From NCBI RefSeq assembly GCF_018691265.1, contig NW_024881277.1, positions 9,876,363 through 9,940,362 of the forward strand: a stretch of 64,000 nt of DNA. Reading direction: 5' to 3'. The notes under the pieces were generated by a model. That model saw only the letters and a program-made list of their open reading frames with translations. It ran no database searches and was not told where the DNA came from. The DNA comes from Tyto alba (taxonomy: Eukaryota; Chordata; Aves; Strigiformes; Tytonidae). Of the stretch, positions 33,300 through 46,600 are shown piece after piece. Every line of letters begins with the position of its first letter. The stretch's first letter is position 1. Both the position numbers and the translations under genes were made by a program.

Positions 33300-36200
33300 C
33301 TATGAACCTGGGGTCCTGTACTAGAGGGAAATGACAATGACAAGTGAGGACAGATTTCTCTGGGTAAAACCAAAGACATCTCTCACACATTCATGACCCC
33401 ACCTCAGGTCCCCTCCCTTTTTCCTGCTTGGCAGGACCTTTGTGCAGCTCCCTGGCTGTTGCTCTGGTTTGTGCAGGCTGTGGGTGCTGTGAAGAACAGG
33501 GCCCCTGGGCTCCCAGATGTGTTGGACATGCTCTAGGCCAGTCTCTGCCTGGGAGCAGGGGGCACGTAGGGACCAGGTCTGATAGATTTTCTCAGGTGAA
33601 TTCCCTCTCATCATCAAAGGGCTTGACAACATCTCCACCCCCAATCCCAAGCAAACTTGACTGCATCAAGGAGTTTCAGGCTTTTGTTGGTGTTTTTTCT
33701 TTCAGAAAGCTCTTCCCTAATACCCCACCACCCCCACCCCAGCCCCATCTCCTTTAGGGAGTCTTCTCTGAAGGCAGAAATGCTGAGCATCTCTGCTGTG
33801 CTCAGGCTGAGCAGCCACAACTCGTGGGAGGCAAAAAGATTTGCTGTGGCTTAGCACAGGGGCAGGCAAGCTGGTCTGTCCATTTGACTTGTTGCTGGCT
33901 GACCTGTCTCTGCCCCTTGAAATGGAGGGGGATTGCACTCCTGAGGTACCCGGAGAAGCAATCAGACCCCGCTGAGAGCAGAGGGATCCACGGCAGATCA
34001 CTAAGTATTTCACCCTGCCACTGGTCACCTTCACAAGTCTCAGCACCCCACTCCTTGACAAGGACACAGAGTTCATTTTTCCAACAAATCAACATAATCC
34101 TGCTTGTAGCATCTCAGGACTTCTCCAATGGGTTTTACACAGAAATGCTGGGGGAGAGATATGCCATCTGCAGGGCAGCAACCAGCTTGGGAGGACACCC
34201 CAAGGAGTCACCAAGTGTCCTCATGGTGGCATCTCCTGAAGTCAGCTCAGTCCCCACCCGCACGGGCTGCACGGCCCAGAGCCCCACAGCTTCAAGGAGA
34301 GCTGGGACACCGGGTTCCCATGGACACGTCTGCGTGGGAGGACCCACGAGCTCCGCTGCTGAACCTTCAGCTGAACCTCCCACCCCCAGAGTGCCTGACA
34401 GCCGCAGCAGGAGCGGCACAGGCGCGAGGAGAGATGAGCAGACGCGCTGGAATGGCCCAGCTGGGAGAGGCCAGCGAGAGAGACAGCCAGGCACTCGGGA
34501 CAGCCTTCCCCTGTCCCAGCTCTGCCCGCCACCTCCCAGCCAGTGACACCGCAGGGCAGTCACCCTCAGCCCCTGTGCTGCACGGGCACGGGGCAGGAGA
34601 GATGCCCTTCACCTCTTCTTGGCGCTCAGGGGGGTGAGAAGGCTGCTGGTGGCCTGGACTCCATGGCTGTGAGGTCAGAGGCTCTGCTGGGTGGGAGAGA
34701 GAAGGGGAGAGATGTCAGTATCACAGAAATCGGGAATGAAAACTCCTTCATGCTGGGTTTAGCATTAACGAGCAGGCATTATTTATGTGGTTGGGGACAT
34801 GAGGGAATCATTCCACCTGACATGTCCACCGTACATTACAGTAGCCAAAGCTTATATCCCTCTGTTACATACGTATTCATCAAATTTCTTAAAACTCATG
34901 ATCTTATATACATAGCTATTAGGAATGCAGTTTGTGTCCCCAAGGGGCTTCCATGGGGGTCATTGGTGGACTCTAGCAGTCTCTGGTGGTGTTTGGAGAT
35001 GAGCCTTTCTTGGACTTTTTCTACAATTTTTAATTGGCCTTTCTTTGGTTTATGTCTGCCCTTTGTTATCTCCAACCTAGCTTCAGCTAGTTCATTCTTT
35101 TTCAGAGCATCTTAATCTCCAAGGACAAGGGCTTCTCATTAGGAGTCTGCCAATTTACACACAAAGCCTCTCCATTTAAGCATTCCCCACGAGGTGTTTA
35201 TCACAGTTGCCTAGCTGAAGGACCTCTGTGCAACAGGCAACGTGTTGCAGGTGTTTGGCTGATTGCTTAAGGTCTTATGCGACCCTAAACAACTCTTTTA
35301 TTCTTCACCCATTTTCCAACATCAGTGGAAGGGATCTGCGCTGCAGGGCATGGCCAAAGGTGCCAGTATATCCCCTGAAAAAGGATTTCTGTTAAAAATC
35401 TCACTCCCTGCCCACGTCTCTGCTGCCTGGAGCTGTGCCTGCCTGCTGCCTGGTTTCTCGGTTCCCATCTTCTGCATTCACAGACCCCATCCCAGCTGCT
35501 GCGTGCTCATCTCTGCCCTGAAGACACCTCCTGGGCAGGGAACTGCCCAGGACCTTCTCTGCTCTTCAAATTTCAGGTATATATGGCAGAGAAAACCTGA
35601 CAGGCCTGCTGCTGGTGATGCTGGTGATCTCTAAGCCATGGGGGATTGCTCTGATGCTCCCAGACTCATTCACCTCTCAGTGAAACAGATCTGCATTGTC
35701 AGTCCCTTCTCCAAACCAGTGAGAGTCATTCCCATCTCTCACTGCTCACCCAGCCAACCCAGAGTAGCAAACTGAAAGCACAGGCTCCTTCCCTTGCAGG
35801 TGAAGCCTCCCTTTTTTTCTGTCTTACAAGATTCCCCTCCAGAGCTGTCCAGGCTGTCAGCAGGAGCTGTGGGCAGCCCTGACCCACGCCTCACCCCCTC
35901 AGCAGCACAATGACCCTGCCCTACCAGGGGTGATTGTGATGAAGGACAGCCCGGGGTGCCCCTGGCTGCACACCCAGCTTCACGCTCCTGCAGCCGTGCC
36001 CAGGAAAAGGGAGATGACATGCCCCATCCCCCCGACCGTTCGGCAGATAATCACTGCTCCAGAGAGCATCAGCCCTGGCATGTGCCAGAGACTCTACCAG
36101 TACCCTCCCAGAGACTCTACCAGTTCCCACCTGCAGCCAGAGACTTACCGTGTTAGGAGCTGTGATGATTTGTCCCCCAGTGAACTCTCAGCATACTCCC

Positions 36201-36460
36201 ACTCCACACTGTCTTACATCCCTCTCACTTCTCTCCTCTCCCCTTGTCACCCTCAGCCCTGCCGTGCTCCGCAGAGATGCTGCTCCTGGGCAGAGCTGTC
36301 TCTCTCCAGTGCTTCCCGCTTGCCATCAGCTCCTCCTGCCCCCAGAGCCCGGCCCAGCCCAAGGCACCACTTTCTCTACACCGCTGCTGTCCCTCGAGAG
36401 ATCCCTAGGGCTCGAGGGCTGACAGCTCCCGAAAGGCAGCAGGGCCACCCCTGGGGAATA
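33300..36460 (-). repeat. 5' flank of the olfactory receptor unit (diverged)
   Basis: No gene was recognised. Stretches near 35400-35560, 35930-36000 and 36110-36360 match, inverted or direct as orientation demands, the upstream flanks of the two receptors at 49.5 kb and 62.8 kb. The receptor was therefore duplicated together with about 3 kb of upstream DNA. Divergence is greater than between the two later copies. Confidence 0.6.
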
Positions 36461-37090
36461 TTCTCTGAAGTCAACTGAAGTAATCACCAATGTACCTGTC
36501 CCAACACCAGAAAGAGACTGGTTACAGCATGGTTTAGCCTAGCAGAGTGTGGTTGCCTGCAAAAGCCGTCAGTGTCCATATCTGGAAAATGTACTTTCCC
36601 TGTCCGAAAACAAAAAAAATGACACACAAAGCAGGACAAGGAAAGGATTTGTTTCCCCTATGCAGGGCAGGAATTCATCTGAGGTAATGTGGGCATCTCA
36701 TCCAGAGCTGGAAGCCCTTGGGCTCAAACAGGATCCAGTTCAACTCATGCACCCCACATCTGACATGATGCAGCAGGTTTTGACATCATGTCACAGAAGT
36801 CAACCCTCTATGTCCCCATCCCTGCTGCTACCTAAAAACCGTGCCACATAAACCCAATACAGGTGCCTAGGTACCTGTAGTATTCTGGAGGACTGTCTCC
36901 TGTGAGGGGGGGACCACACTGGAGCAGGGGAACAAGTTCCAGAAACTCACCCCACCGCAGATGGCAGAAGCAGCGGCACTGACTGCACCCCCCATTCCCT
37001 GCCCCTGCACCGCATGGGGGAGGAGGTAGAGATATTGGGAGCAGAACTGAGCCCGGGAAGAAGGGAGGGGTGGGGGGAAGGTGTTCTCAG
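36461..37090. other. Intergenic, no gene recognised
   Basis: Unique-looking sequence without recognisable gene or repeat family. Confidence 0.45.
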
Positions 37091-37099
37091 GATGTGGCA

Positions 37100-37343
37100 A
37101 TGCTTCTCACCCTCCTATTCTGTTACATGTTTTTAGTGTCTGTTATAAATGTATGCTCTTTTTTCTTCTTCCCCTAATGAGTCTGTCTTTCGCTCGTGAC
37201 CATAAAGGGTGATGATTTTTCCCATCCCAGTCCTATCTTGATCCCCAAGCCTAGATCATCTGTCCCTTCTCATTGTTGGAAGAGAAGGGGGAGCGAGTGG
37301 CTGTGTGGCGTTTCGCTGCTGACCAGGCTCAAACTACGACACA
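37100..37343 (+). mobile_element. LTR 3' fragment
   Basis: The blocks 'ctcgtgaccataaagggtga', 'tgatccccaagcc', 'tctcattgttggaagagaag', 'gtggctgtgtgg' and 'aggctcaaactacgacac' follow the order of a bird ERVL-type LTR tail. Only the 3' part is present. Confidence 0.5.
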
Positions 37344-38058
37344 CGGTCAGACAAACTGTGCTCCGTTTCACACATATCCCACATGGATATTTGTATCTGA
37401 CTAATCCCTAACACTTCCACAAACATAAATAATTGACATTTCTTAGGACCGGAATCACCCTGTTTTCAGAGAAATATTTAAAACCCAAAGTGAAACACAC
37501 TCATTCACAGAGAGGTACAAAATATCTGGGTGTGACATTTAACAAGTGGGTCAATCGGAGGAGCCTCCCAGGGTGACCTTGCCGACTGAGGGTGGGGGTT
37601 TCTGCCTCTGGGGGTCTGAGAGTCCTTATGGGATGCCAGAGAGAGCACTGGGGATTGTGCCAGGCTTGCTGTGGCATGCCTATGAAAGAACCAAAGGCAG
37701 GGAAAGGGAAGGACCAAGGTGATTTGGGGAGAAAGAAGCATCAGAAAACAGGTGGAAATGGAGATTAAAGGAGCTGGTCACGTGTGGCTGGTCAGTGTAC
37801 TGGTTTAGGCGTACCATGGAACTGTTGACTCCAGTCTGTCCTGTCTTATGAAATTCCATCCTCCACAACTTTCTGGGGTGAGGAGATGTCTGCTCTTGGT
37901 ACGGATAGAGGTCCAAGGGCCCATCCCTGGAGTGGGAAGCACGAGTCAAAGGGGCTCAGGCACCTTCAGGGACAGCAACTGGAGAGATCAAGCTGTGTGC
38001 ATGTGTCATGTTGGTGCATTAACCGGCAAGGAGGAGAGTCCTGGGAGCCAGGTATTTA
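37343..38058 (+). repeat. Direct repeat, copy 1
   Basis: From ggtcagacaaactgtgctcc to gagaccctatgt this matches 44955-45717 in the same orientation, with scattered substitutions and indels. No coding content was recognised. An LTR follows directly in this copy and a CR1 in the other. Confidence 0.85.
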
Positions 38059-38079
38059 GAGACCCTATGTAGGAGCATT

Positions 38080-38470
38080 TCTGACGGAGAATGGCCACGA
38101 TATTTTGTTGCAAGGTTTGGACAATCCAGGCCTGAGATCAGACTGCTAACAACAGCTGTGTTATGAGAATGACCTTGAAGGGCTGTGTTGTGAGGAACTG
38201 TATCTGTTGAGTAAAGATAAATTAGGAATTTTCCCGGCTATGTATCTGGCTAAGATAAGCACAAGTATGCAGCAAACCGCAAGATGCTTGCCTATCACAG
38301 TTTCCCTTTGGGCGTATGATAAGTTGCTTGTGACCAATAATCAAGGGGTACAGGTCACGTGAACAGCGGGTGCTTGCTGTGCAAAGGATATAACCAAGCG
38401 ATTTGGGCAATAAAGGGGGATGACATGTAGCTGCATCGGTGTGATTGTCGTTACACGGCTGACTCTCCAA
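38080..38470 (+). mobile_element. Solo LTR (alpharetrovirus/ERVK-like)
   Basis: A ggatataacc TATA-like box near 38386 lies just before a poly(A) signal aataaa (38409-38414), the short spacing of avian alpha-type LTRs. A gattgtcgttaca stretch and a short U5 follow. It is absent from the matching place in the other direct repeat, so it was inserted after that duplication, or the flanks were changed. The 5' edge is uncertain. Confidence 0.55.
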
Positions 38471-38635
38471 GGGGACCCAGCTTTGACAACCTACACACCA
38501 GCCATGTCCCATTTTCCTTCCTCTTCCACCTGGCTGCCCCCAACCTCTCATCTCCCTGACCTTTCCCTCCAGAACCTCACAATCCTTGCTCTCCTTCTAT
38601 CTGCCAGAAAACATGAGCTAGTCTTAGGAGAGAGG

Positions 38636-41600
38636 TTGAAGATGAGGGGTGTTGAGGGAAAGGATTAGGGAGGTAGGTAGGGCTTAGATTTCAGGCATCT
38701 GGTGAGGGTTTCAGCTTCAGTGATCAGGGCAGGGCTAAGGATGAGAGCTCACCTTTCAGGGTTAGGTGTTAGGGTATAGGCAAAGGTTTAGGGGGAGCTG
38801 CAAAGTGCCAGGCCTTAGGAGCAAGGATGTGGCACTCGGCGTGTATTTGTCCTCAGAGTGACCGGGGGAAAACCTCAGCTGCTGATGACCAAAGGCATCA
38901 CCATTCAAATGGGCTGGGAATTAGCACTGAGCCCCTTGGCAGGGCACATCCAAGGGGCTACATGACACAGGATGTCTCTGTCTCCTTTCTTTGTCACCCT
39001 GAAGTCGCTTTCCTCTGTTCTTCTGCTCTAATCAGCCCCCAGAGAGGCCCACGTCAATCTCCTGAGGGAGCTTCCTCACCCAACCCCCTCAGCACGCCCC
39101 ACTAAACCCCAAAGACTCTTTATTCCTCCCATAGCTCTCCAGACTCAGTAACATTCCCCTGGGAGCTTGTTAGAGTACAGCAACTATAATTAGTTTATTC
39201 TTGCATCTTAATTTCTGTCCGGTTGCAGGGGGGGATTTTAGAACAGACTGTCTTCAAGGATGGATTTTGCTAAATATAATGATGTTAACAAGCACATGAT
39301 GTAAAACAAGTTCATTTCTTTCTCAGTTATACCCCAGAAATGCTTTGAACATTGACAAATGATTTTTCAGTTGACTGTAAAATGTTGCCCACAACACCCC
39401 AACTTCATTTGCTAGAGGTGGGCATGGAATAAGGAGGCACAGGAAGATGGGCAGGGAGATCACTAGAGGCATGAGTTGGTGACAAGGCTCTGGGCTTGAA
39501 ATTTGGCCAAAAAGGTGGAAAAGTTGATTTAAACTGCCAAACTCTCTCTTTATTCAACTTGCTAATTGTGCATATATTTATAATTTCCTATCTATTTGTC
39601 TAGCATATTTATTTTATGGTCATCGCTTGAGGAAGGTAGACCTTAGAGGAGGCTTGGACTTGGCATACAGTTGAGGACTTCAATTGGGGTTTTTTTTTAA
39701 TAATTTGTATCATGTTTTACTTCCATCTCTTCAAAATTAATAAGATTCCTGTGACTATTTACAGTCAAGTCTCAGGGTAAATCAGGTGGGAATTGGTGCA
39801 AAGGAGCTGTAACATTCAGCTGTGCACATCAGTGAGGAAGTCTGATGTAGAAGAATGCAAGTCCCAGGCAGCCCCTGAGGGAAATGGTGCTGCTGGGGAG
39901 GTGGGGAGGAAAGTTGCCCATACAGTGCGGGACCTTGAGGAGACCACTGTTGTTACATTTCCTGTCCTCCTTAGAAGACCCTCTGAATTGGAGAAAGCTT
40001 CTATCACTTCTGTAAAATTAAAAAAGGATGAAAAACCCCTTCAGAATAAAAAAAAAAAAAAAGTGTTTTTTTATGAAGTTGTCATTAAAATCTTCCACTT
40101 AAGTTGACTCCTGAAGCCTCTCCAATTAGCTGTACAAGCCTGGAAGTCCTGAAATAAATGATGGAAGAGATGTGGCTCCTTTGGGTTTTCTGCACTTTGA
40201 TGAACCCTGTGGTGTATTTGGTGTTTGAACCTCAGATACTGAGAGGAGCTGAACCAACCTCTGAAGGGGTTAAAGTCAGAAGCAAAAGCCAAAGTGTCTT
40301 GGAGTGTTAATTGGCCCCTCTGAGGCCCATTACAGACCAGGTGTCCCCATGGATTAGTTAGAGAAGAAAATTGGAGGCTGTGAGTACAGGTAAGCAAAGG
40401 CACTGTGCAAGGGGAGCTGATGCTGAGTAAAACTTGATATATTTTATCATGGCAAGTGGTCAGCCCCAAGAAGGGGGATCCCGTCCCTCACACTGGCTCA
40501 GGGCTCTTCCTGGGGCACTGTGGGGTGGGGTGGGCAATGCTGAGTGGAGGACAGTGGTACCACAGCTCCCAGCCTCCCTGGGGGGCTGCAAGGAAGCCAC
40601 GAGGCCCCAGTTCCATGCGATTATCATGTCTCCTTTCAGGCCTTGGTAGCAGAGACAACTGCCATAGCCAAGGGGACAGAGACCCCCAGGCTGTGGACAC
40701 CCAACCTATGGCATCTCCCTGCCTTTCCTGAGATCCCTCCTTCCTCCCTGCCTGTTCCTTGGAACACAAAGCACTGCACTGATATGGGTTCTGGGTGACC
40801 TCTGGCACCACAGCACTACCCTTCAAGGGACACTTCTTTCTCCTCCTGTCCAGTCTCAACCTCCCAAGCTGCACTTTGTGATGCTTTTCCTTTCTCAGGT
40901 GGTTTCCCACTACAAAGAAAAGGTCCAAAATCTCTGAAAATACCCCAAACTCCTAATTTCAAGCTACTCTTTTACTCCCGCATGACCTTCCACACCATCA
41001 GGACAAGGAATCCCAGGTCCCTCAGCCACACCACACACTTCATGTGCTTCATGCCCTCTAAACCCACCTTTGCAGACATCCTCTAGGCACTCTCCCGTTC
41101 CTTTCTGCTCCTCAGAATGGAAAGCCCCAGAGAATGTTATCGGTGTGACCACACCAGTGCTGAGTCGAGGGGGATGATAACTCCCCGTGTCTCGATGGTC
41201 ATGCTACAGTGCAGCTCCGTATGCAGGAGCTGGCTCTATTCACGGTGAGCCTTTACCAGCGGTACATATGGCATCACTCACAGTGCCCAGGGCCTTCTCC
41301 TCGGACTCACTCCTCTGCCAGTCCAGTCCCACTTTGCCCCTTCTCCTTGTACAACTTGAGGTTCCTGCTGGCCAAAGACCCAAGTATCTCAAGGTCCCTG
41401 TGCACTGAAGCTCCAGCACATCAGCATTTAAGGCATGTGTGCAGATGCTTCCTCTGAGAAGACAATAACTTGACTGGGTGTATGGCAGTATGAGTAAGAA
41501 AAAGAAATGCTCATTTAATGGAAGTGATGACGAAGGTGGAAAGCACCACTGTAACGATGAACGAGCTCATCCCCAGTCACACTGAACTTCATAGGAAGAC

Positions 41601-42294
41601 AATGAGCAGTGAGGTTGACCTAAATCTATGTGCCTCAGAAGGTCAGTACCACACCTTATTGGGCAATGACAACGTCAAGTTTGGGGATACGAGCGACAAG
41701 AAGTAGCATTTGCTGCTTTCCAAAACTTGCAGCAAGCTCCTGCCAGCAGGCAGCGGAGGAACGGATGCAGAAGCCACCCCGACAAGAATATTGTGTACGC
41801 TGAAAAGTCTTTTTGGTTGAAGGTAGATGGTGATGAGGGCTGAGCAGTTTGTCACAACAGGCAGAGCACAGCCTGACATTTCTGATCCTAGTTCAAGTGA
41901 CTGCAAAGAACAACAGGAAGGAAACTGGTGCTTGCAAAAGGCCTGGATCATGAGCGTGAACCACGGCATCTGGTCACAGAGGCCAAATGACCCAACCAGC
42001 TGGTGTGCATGTCAGATGCAGAGGGCAGTGGGGCCCAGAAGAACTTCCCTATTTGACAAAAAGGGTTGCAAGGAGCCAGGCTTACCAAGAAAGGCAATCT
42101 GCAAAGTCCTGATTTCAGCTGGGACAGAGTTAATTTTCTTCCTAGCAGCTGGAGCAGTGCTGTGCTTTGGGTTTAGGGTGAGAACAATGTTGAGAACACA
42201 GGGATGTTTTAGTTGTTGCTGAGCAGGGCTTATCCTAAGTCAAGGATTGTTCAGTTTCCCATGCTGCCAGTGAAGGGGGGGGACAAGAATCTGT
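38636..42294 (+). repeat. Segmental duplication, copy 2 (3.66 kb)
   Basis: The near-identical partner of 27989-31651, in the same orientation. Differences include a shorter T run near 39690, a shorter A run near 40050 and a ggtg/cctt divergence near 40160-40200. It ends 184 bases into an LTR, then passes into unrelated sequence. Confidence 0.9.
42110..42294 (+). mobile_element. Truncated LTR at the edge of copy 2
   Basis: The first about 185 bases of the LTR seen complete at 31464, cut off where the duplication ends. There is no TATA or poly(A) signal in this piece. Confidence 0.75.
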
Positions 42295-42299
42295 GACCA

Positions 42300-44215
42300 C
42301 AGCCTTGAGTAGTACTGCTGGGAGTGGCAGTTGGTCCTGACACCAGTCACCACCATGCAGTACAGGACCTGCAGCAGGTGAGTTTGGGGTCTGGATGGTG
42401 CCATCTGTTGTCCTGAGACAAATGTGAAGACTCCGGTTGTGTCCTCTTAAAGAAAAGCCCAAGCACCCCTCAGGTCGTTCTGGATATCCAGAGAAGTGGG
42501 GGGTGGGAGCAATGGGCAGGCCTGAAGCGTGTCTTCAAATCTTTAAGGTGTTTCTTTCCCAAGGTGGAGATGGTGTGGGTACAAGGAGAGTGGCCTGATC
42601 CTCCCGTGTCAGGCAGAGCATCCAGCCCAGGGGTGCGGACGTCTGGAGGAGGCTCAGACCAGAGGTGTCTATAGGAGATCCTCCTGCCAGCACTGAATTT
42701 GGGAGATGCTTTGGCAGGGCTTCCTAAGGGCTGATACAAAGGAGACAATTCCTGGTGGCGAAAGGCCAGTGCAACCCTTCATGCCCACCTTCCCTCTCCC
42801 CTACAGCCACTGTTATGGAGGCTGTTGGTCACCTGTGAGTGGCTCTCAGCCAGGCAAGAAGAGCTGCCCGGAGGAACAGGAAGCCACGTGGAGCAGAATT
42901 TGCCAAAGGCCAGAAGGGCGATGAAGCTGCCCTTGGGTTGGCAGCAGGTGGAGCAGGACCCAGCAACAGCTGGTGGCTAAAAGAAGCATGTCCCCAGAGA
43001 AGACTGGTGGCATCCAGAACCTGGGCTGGCTGCCCAGCAGATGTTGTAGCCCCACCTCTCAGTGAGATGAAGGAGCTGATGCAGGGGGAAGCACCGCACT
43101 TCCCCAAATCCTGCCTCAGCACTGAAAATGGGACAGTCAAACCCTGTCACTTCTCCGTTCCTCCAGGAATGGGTGCAGCAAGATGAGAGGCTTGATGTGT
43201 CCTGTCGTGTCATTCTGGAGAAAATATTTGAGACAGAGCACCAAGAACTTGTAACCATGGGCACGTGAGCTTTTCCACTGAGGGTCGGTGTCACATGGCT
43301 GCAGTGACCAGGAGATGGTGGGGTTTAAACTCCCAAGAGAGGTGCGCAGGACAAACCCCAGAATCAGAGCCTTGGAGTACAAGGGAGAAATTTTTGGCTT
43401 GTTCAGGAAGTTCCTGGGCTGGATTCCTTGGGAAACTGCCCTGTAGAACAAAGGGGCCTTGGACAACTGTTTCAACTTCAAGGCCAACCCTGTTGAAATG
43501 CAAAACCCACGTGGAATTTTATGGATGAAGTTGAGCAACCATGGCAGGAGGCCAGCACACTTTCTTGTGCACCCTTGCCACTGCAGTTGCCTGTGCCTGA
43601 ACCTGCCCACTTGCTTTCGCGGCAGCCACATTTTCACTGGAATTCCATGGAAATGCCAGTGCTCCTACTCTCAAGCTGGCATCCACCCCAAGCTCATACA
43701 GCCTGGCCAACCACCGAGGCACCAGCCCCTCCGTGCCCCTGTGTGCAACCCAGGGCATGGCTCACACCCCCCCTTTCCTTTTTGGTGCTCCTGCTCCCAA
43801 CACTGCTGTGCTGTCCCCAGATGCCACCCTCTTGCCACCAGCCTGCCTGTGGGACAGGGTAGAGATGCACAGAGGGCTGAAGGGGTTCAGGATCCCCTTG
43901 GGGGAGCACAAAGACCTTGTTTGTGTGTTCAGGGATGGAGCTAGGAAAAGCAGAGCTGAGCTGAAGCTGGAACTAACAAGGGATGAAGAAGGTAGAAAAA
44001 GGGGCTTCAGTAAGGGTGTTGGCAGCCACAGCAAGGCTAAAAAAAAAAAAATATGTGGGCCCAAATCTCAAAACTCAGTGTGGCAGTGGGCCTAGTGACC
44101 AGGAACATGTGGAGAGACTTTCAGCAAGCTGGTTGGCCATACATGCCTCTCTGGGTCCTCTATGAGGTGAGTTTCAGCCAAGGGTGCTGAGGGTGGTGGC
44201 CAAGGTCAGTGTGTG
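42300..44215. other. No gene recognised
   Basis: Open frames up to 166 codons occur on both strands but show no domain. The area probably consists of old repeats that I cannot name. Confidence 0.4.
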
Positions 44216-44219
44216 GCTG

Positions 44220-44560
44220 CTTCTGTCACCCTGTAAAGGCCATGGCAGTCAGGGAGGTTCCTGACACCCGGGAAAAGTCAAACATGTCACCCATCTTCAT
44301 GAAGAGCAAAAAGGAAGATGAGGGAGCTACAGGCTGCTCAGCCTCACGTCTGTCCCTGGGAAAGTGATGGAGCAAATCCTCCTGGAAGCTATTTCCAAGC
44401 ACCTGAAGGACAAGAATGAGATTTGGAACTGCCAGTAAAAACTGAACAAGGGCAAATTGTGCCTGACCAACCTGAATACCATTTACAATGAGATGATGGG
44501 CCCTTTGGATGAGGGGAGAGGTGGATGTAGTAGCCCTCAGTGAAAAGGGCTGCCTGGGAC
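44220..44560 (+). mobile_element. CR1 LINE fragment (reverse transcriptase part)
   Basis: Blocks 'catgtcacccatcttcat', aaggaagatgagggagctacaggc, 'cagcctcacgtctgtccctg', 'gaaagtgatggagcaaatcc' and 'ttgtgcctgaccaacctgaa' follow the CR1 ORF2 order. The frame is broken. Confidence 0.8.
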
Positions 44561-44619
44561 TGATAAGAGAGAGAAATAACCAGCACCAGAAAGACCTAAG
44601 CAAAAACTGAGGGAAAAAC

Positions 44620-44900
44620 CCAGAGAGGGATGGCAGCCTCCCCAGTGTCCCCACTACTTGAGCTGGTCCAAAGGGCATGAGGAAACAGAGGCCATGCACT
44701 CTCTGTCTGTCCTGCATTCATGCTGCAAGTGACCCCCAGCCCTGGCTGCCTTTGTCCCGCCTCTGCCTCCCCACTAGCCCTGCTGCCCAGGACAGCAGGA
44801 GACCCCCTGCCCTGGGGCTCCTCGGGCAGCTTCCACATTTCTCCAGTCTCCTTTCCCAGTGCCTGTTGTATTTTCATGCATGTTACAGTCCTTATCATGT
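44620..44900 (-). repeat. Orphan olfactory-receptor 3' flank
   Basis: It matches the flank relic at 3400-3640 (agccctgctgcccagcacag-like, 'ggcagctcc', 'ctccagtctcctttccc' blocks in order). No receptor sequence is attached, so it is the remnant of a lost receptor copy. Confidence 0.5.
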
Positions 44901-44954
44901 GTGATCAGTGCCAGTAAATGCCTCGTGGAGTCGATGTCATCAGGACTTGGTCAT

Positions 44955-45717
44955 GGTCAGACAAACTGTGCTCCGTTTCACATATAACCTCCATGGACAT
45001 ATTTATCTGACCTAATCTCCAACACTTCCACAAACATAAATAATTTCCATTTCTTAGGACAGGAATCACCCTGTTTTCAGAGAAACAATTTAAAACCCAA
45101 AGTGAAAAATACTCGTTCACAGAGAGGTCCAAAATATCTGGGTGTGACATTTAACAAGTGGGTCAATCGGAGGAGCCTCCCAGGGTGACCTTGCCGACTG
45201 AGGGTGGGGGTTTCGTCTTCTGGGGGTCTGAGAGTCCTTATGGGATGCCAGAGAGAGCACTGGGGATTGTGCCAGGCTTGCTGTGGCATGCCTAGGAAAG
45301 AACCAAAGGCAGGGAAAGGGAAGGACCAAGGTGGTTTGGGGAGAAAGAAGCATCGGAAAACAGGGGGAAAAGGGGATGAAAGGAGCTGGTCATGTGTGGC
45401 TGGTCAGCATAATTGTTTATGCACACCATGCAACTGAAAGTCTGTCCTGTCTTCTTATGAATTTCCATCCTCCACAACTTTCTGGGGTGAGGAGATGTCT
45501 GCTCTTGGTACGGATAGAGGTCCAAGGGCCCATCCCTGGAGTGGGAAGCACGAGTCAAAGGGGCTCAGGCACCTTCAGGGCCAGCAGCTGGAGAGATCAA
45601 GCTGTGTGTGTGTCATATTGGTGGGTATGTCAGTGGGTGGAACCACTAATGCACATCAAACCAAATTAACCAGCAAGTAGGCAAGCCCTGGGAGCCATGT
45701 ATTTAGAGACCCTATGT
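44955..45717 (+). repeat. Direct repeat, copy 2
   Basis: The partner of 37343-38058. A CR1 element follows directly at its right end. Confidence 0.85.
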
Positions 45718-45719
45718 CT

Positions 45720-46600
45720 GGACTAGACCCTGGCGAGCCCAGAGGATCTGTGAGTTGGTTGCTCAAGGGAGAAAGTGGCCCAAAGCAGCACCTGGAGAAA
45801 ATGTGGGCTCTTGCAGTCAGGTATTGATAAGGCCACAGGTCTGGACCTGGAGGGGAGGTTGTCCTTGGTGTGAGAGAGCAGCAGGAATGCATGGAGCTCT
45901 GCCTGGGGACTGACAGTGAGTTAGCTGAGAGCTGATAGGCCAGGATCAGAGGGCAGAACAACATGGGCGGCACTGTGGGAGGATGGGTGGATTTCTGCTC
46001 CAGACCTCTTGATCAGGTAGATGAGGCCTTCTTCAGACAATTGGAAGGAGCTTCATGCCTGCAGGCCCTGGACCTCATGGCAGACTGAAACTGTCCCAGT
46101 TGCCACTGCTGAAGAGGTGCAAGCCACCCAGGAGGATTTTGGAGCTCACTGGTGACATCTTCCTGACAAGGGTGACTGAGGAGCCAGTGAGGTGAGGGGC
46201 CCTGCAGCAGGACTTGATACTTGCAAACTAGGAAGAGCTGCTCAGGGCTGTAACAATCAAGGGTGAGAAAGTAGAGTGTAGGATGCTGAGAGAAGGGAAG
46301 AAAGCAAGGGGCATGAGTTCAGGAGAGCAGGCTTTGACCTGCTGAAGGACCTGCTTGGAAGAATCCCATGGGATACAGCCCTGAAGATGAAAGGGTGCAG
46401 AGAATTGATGGTTAATGTTCTCCACTTCATACTCCAGAACCATCCACACAGACATGCAGGAAGTCAAGAAAAGGTGTCAGGAGGATGGCATGGATAAAAA
46501 AGGAGCTCCTGACAGAAACCAAGCATGAAGAGGAAGGACAGAGGAGGTGGAAGCTGGCTGCATTCCAGGCTCAGCGGTTCTGTGATTCTGTGCTAGAGAG
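45720..46600 (+). mobile_element. CR1 LINE fragment (ORF2 5' part)
   Basis: From the acctggagaaaatgtgggc block to 'gaggaaggacagaggaggtgg' the block order matches CR1 ORF2, including 'gcaggctttgacctgctgaa', 'acctgcttggaagaatccca', 'acatgcaggaagtcaag' and 'aaaaaggagctcctgacag'. Several stops break the frame. Confidence 0.7.
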
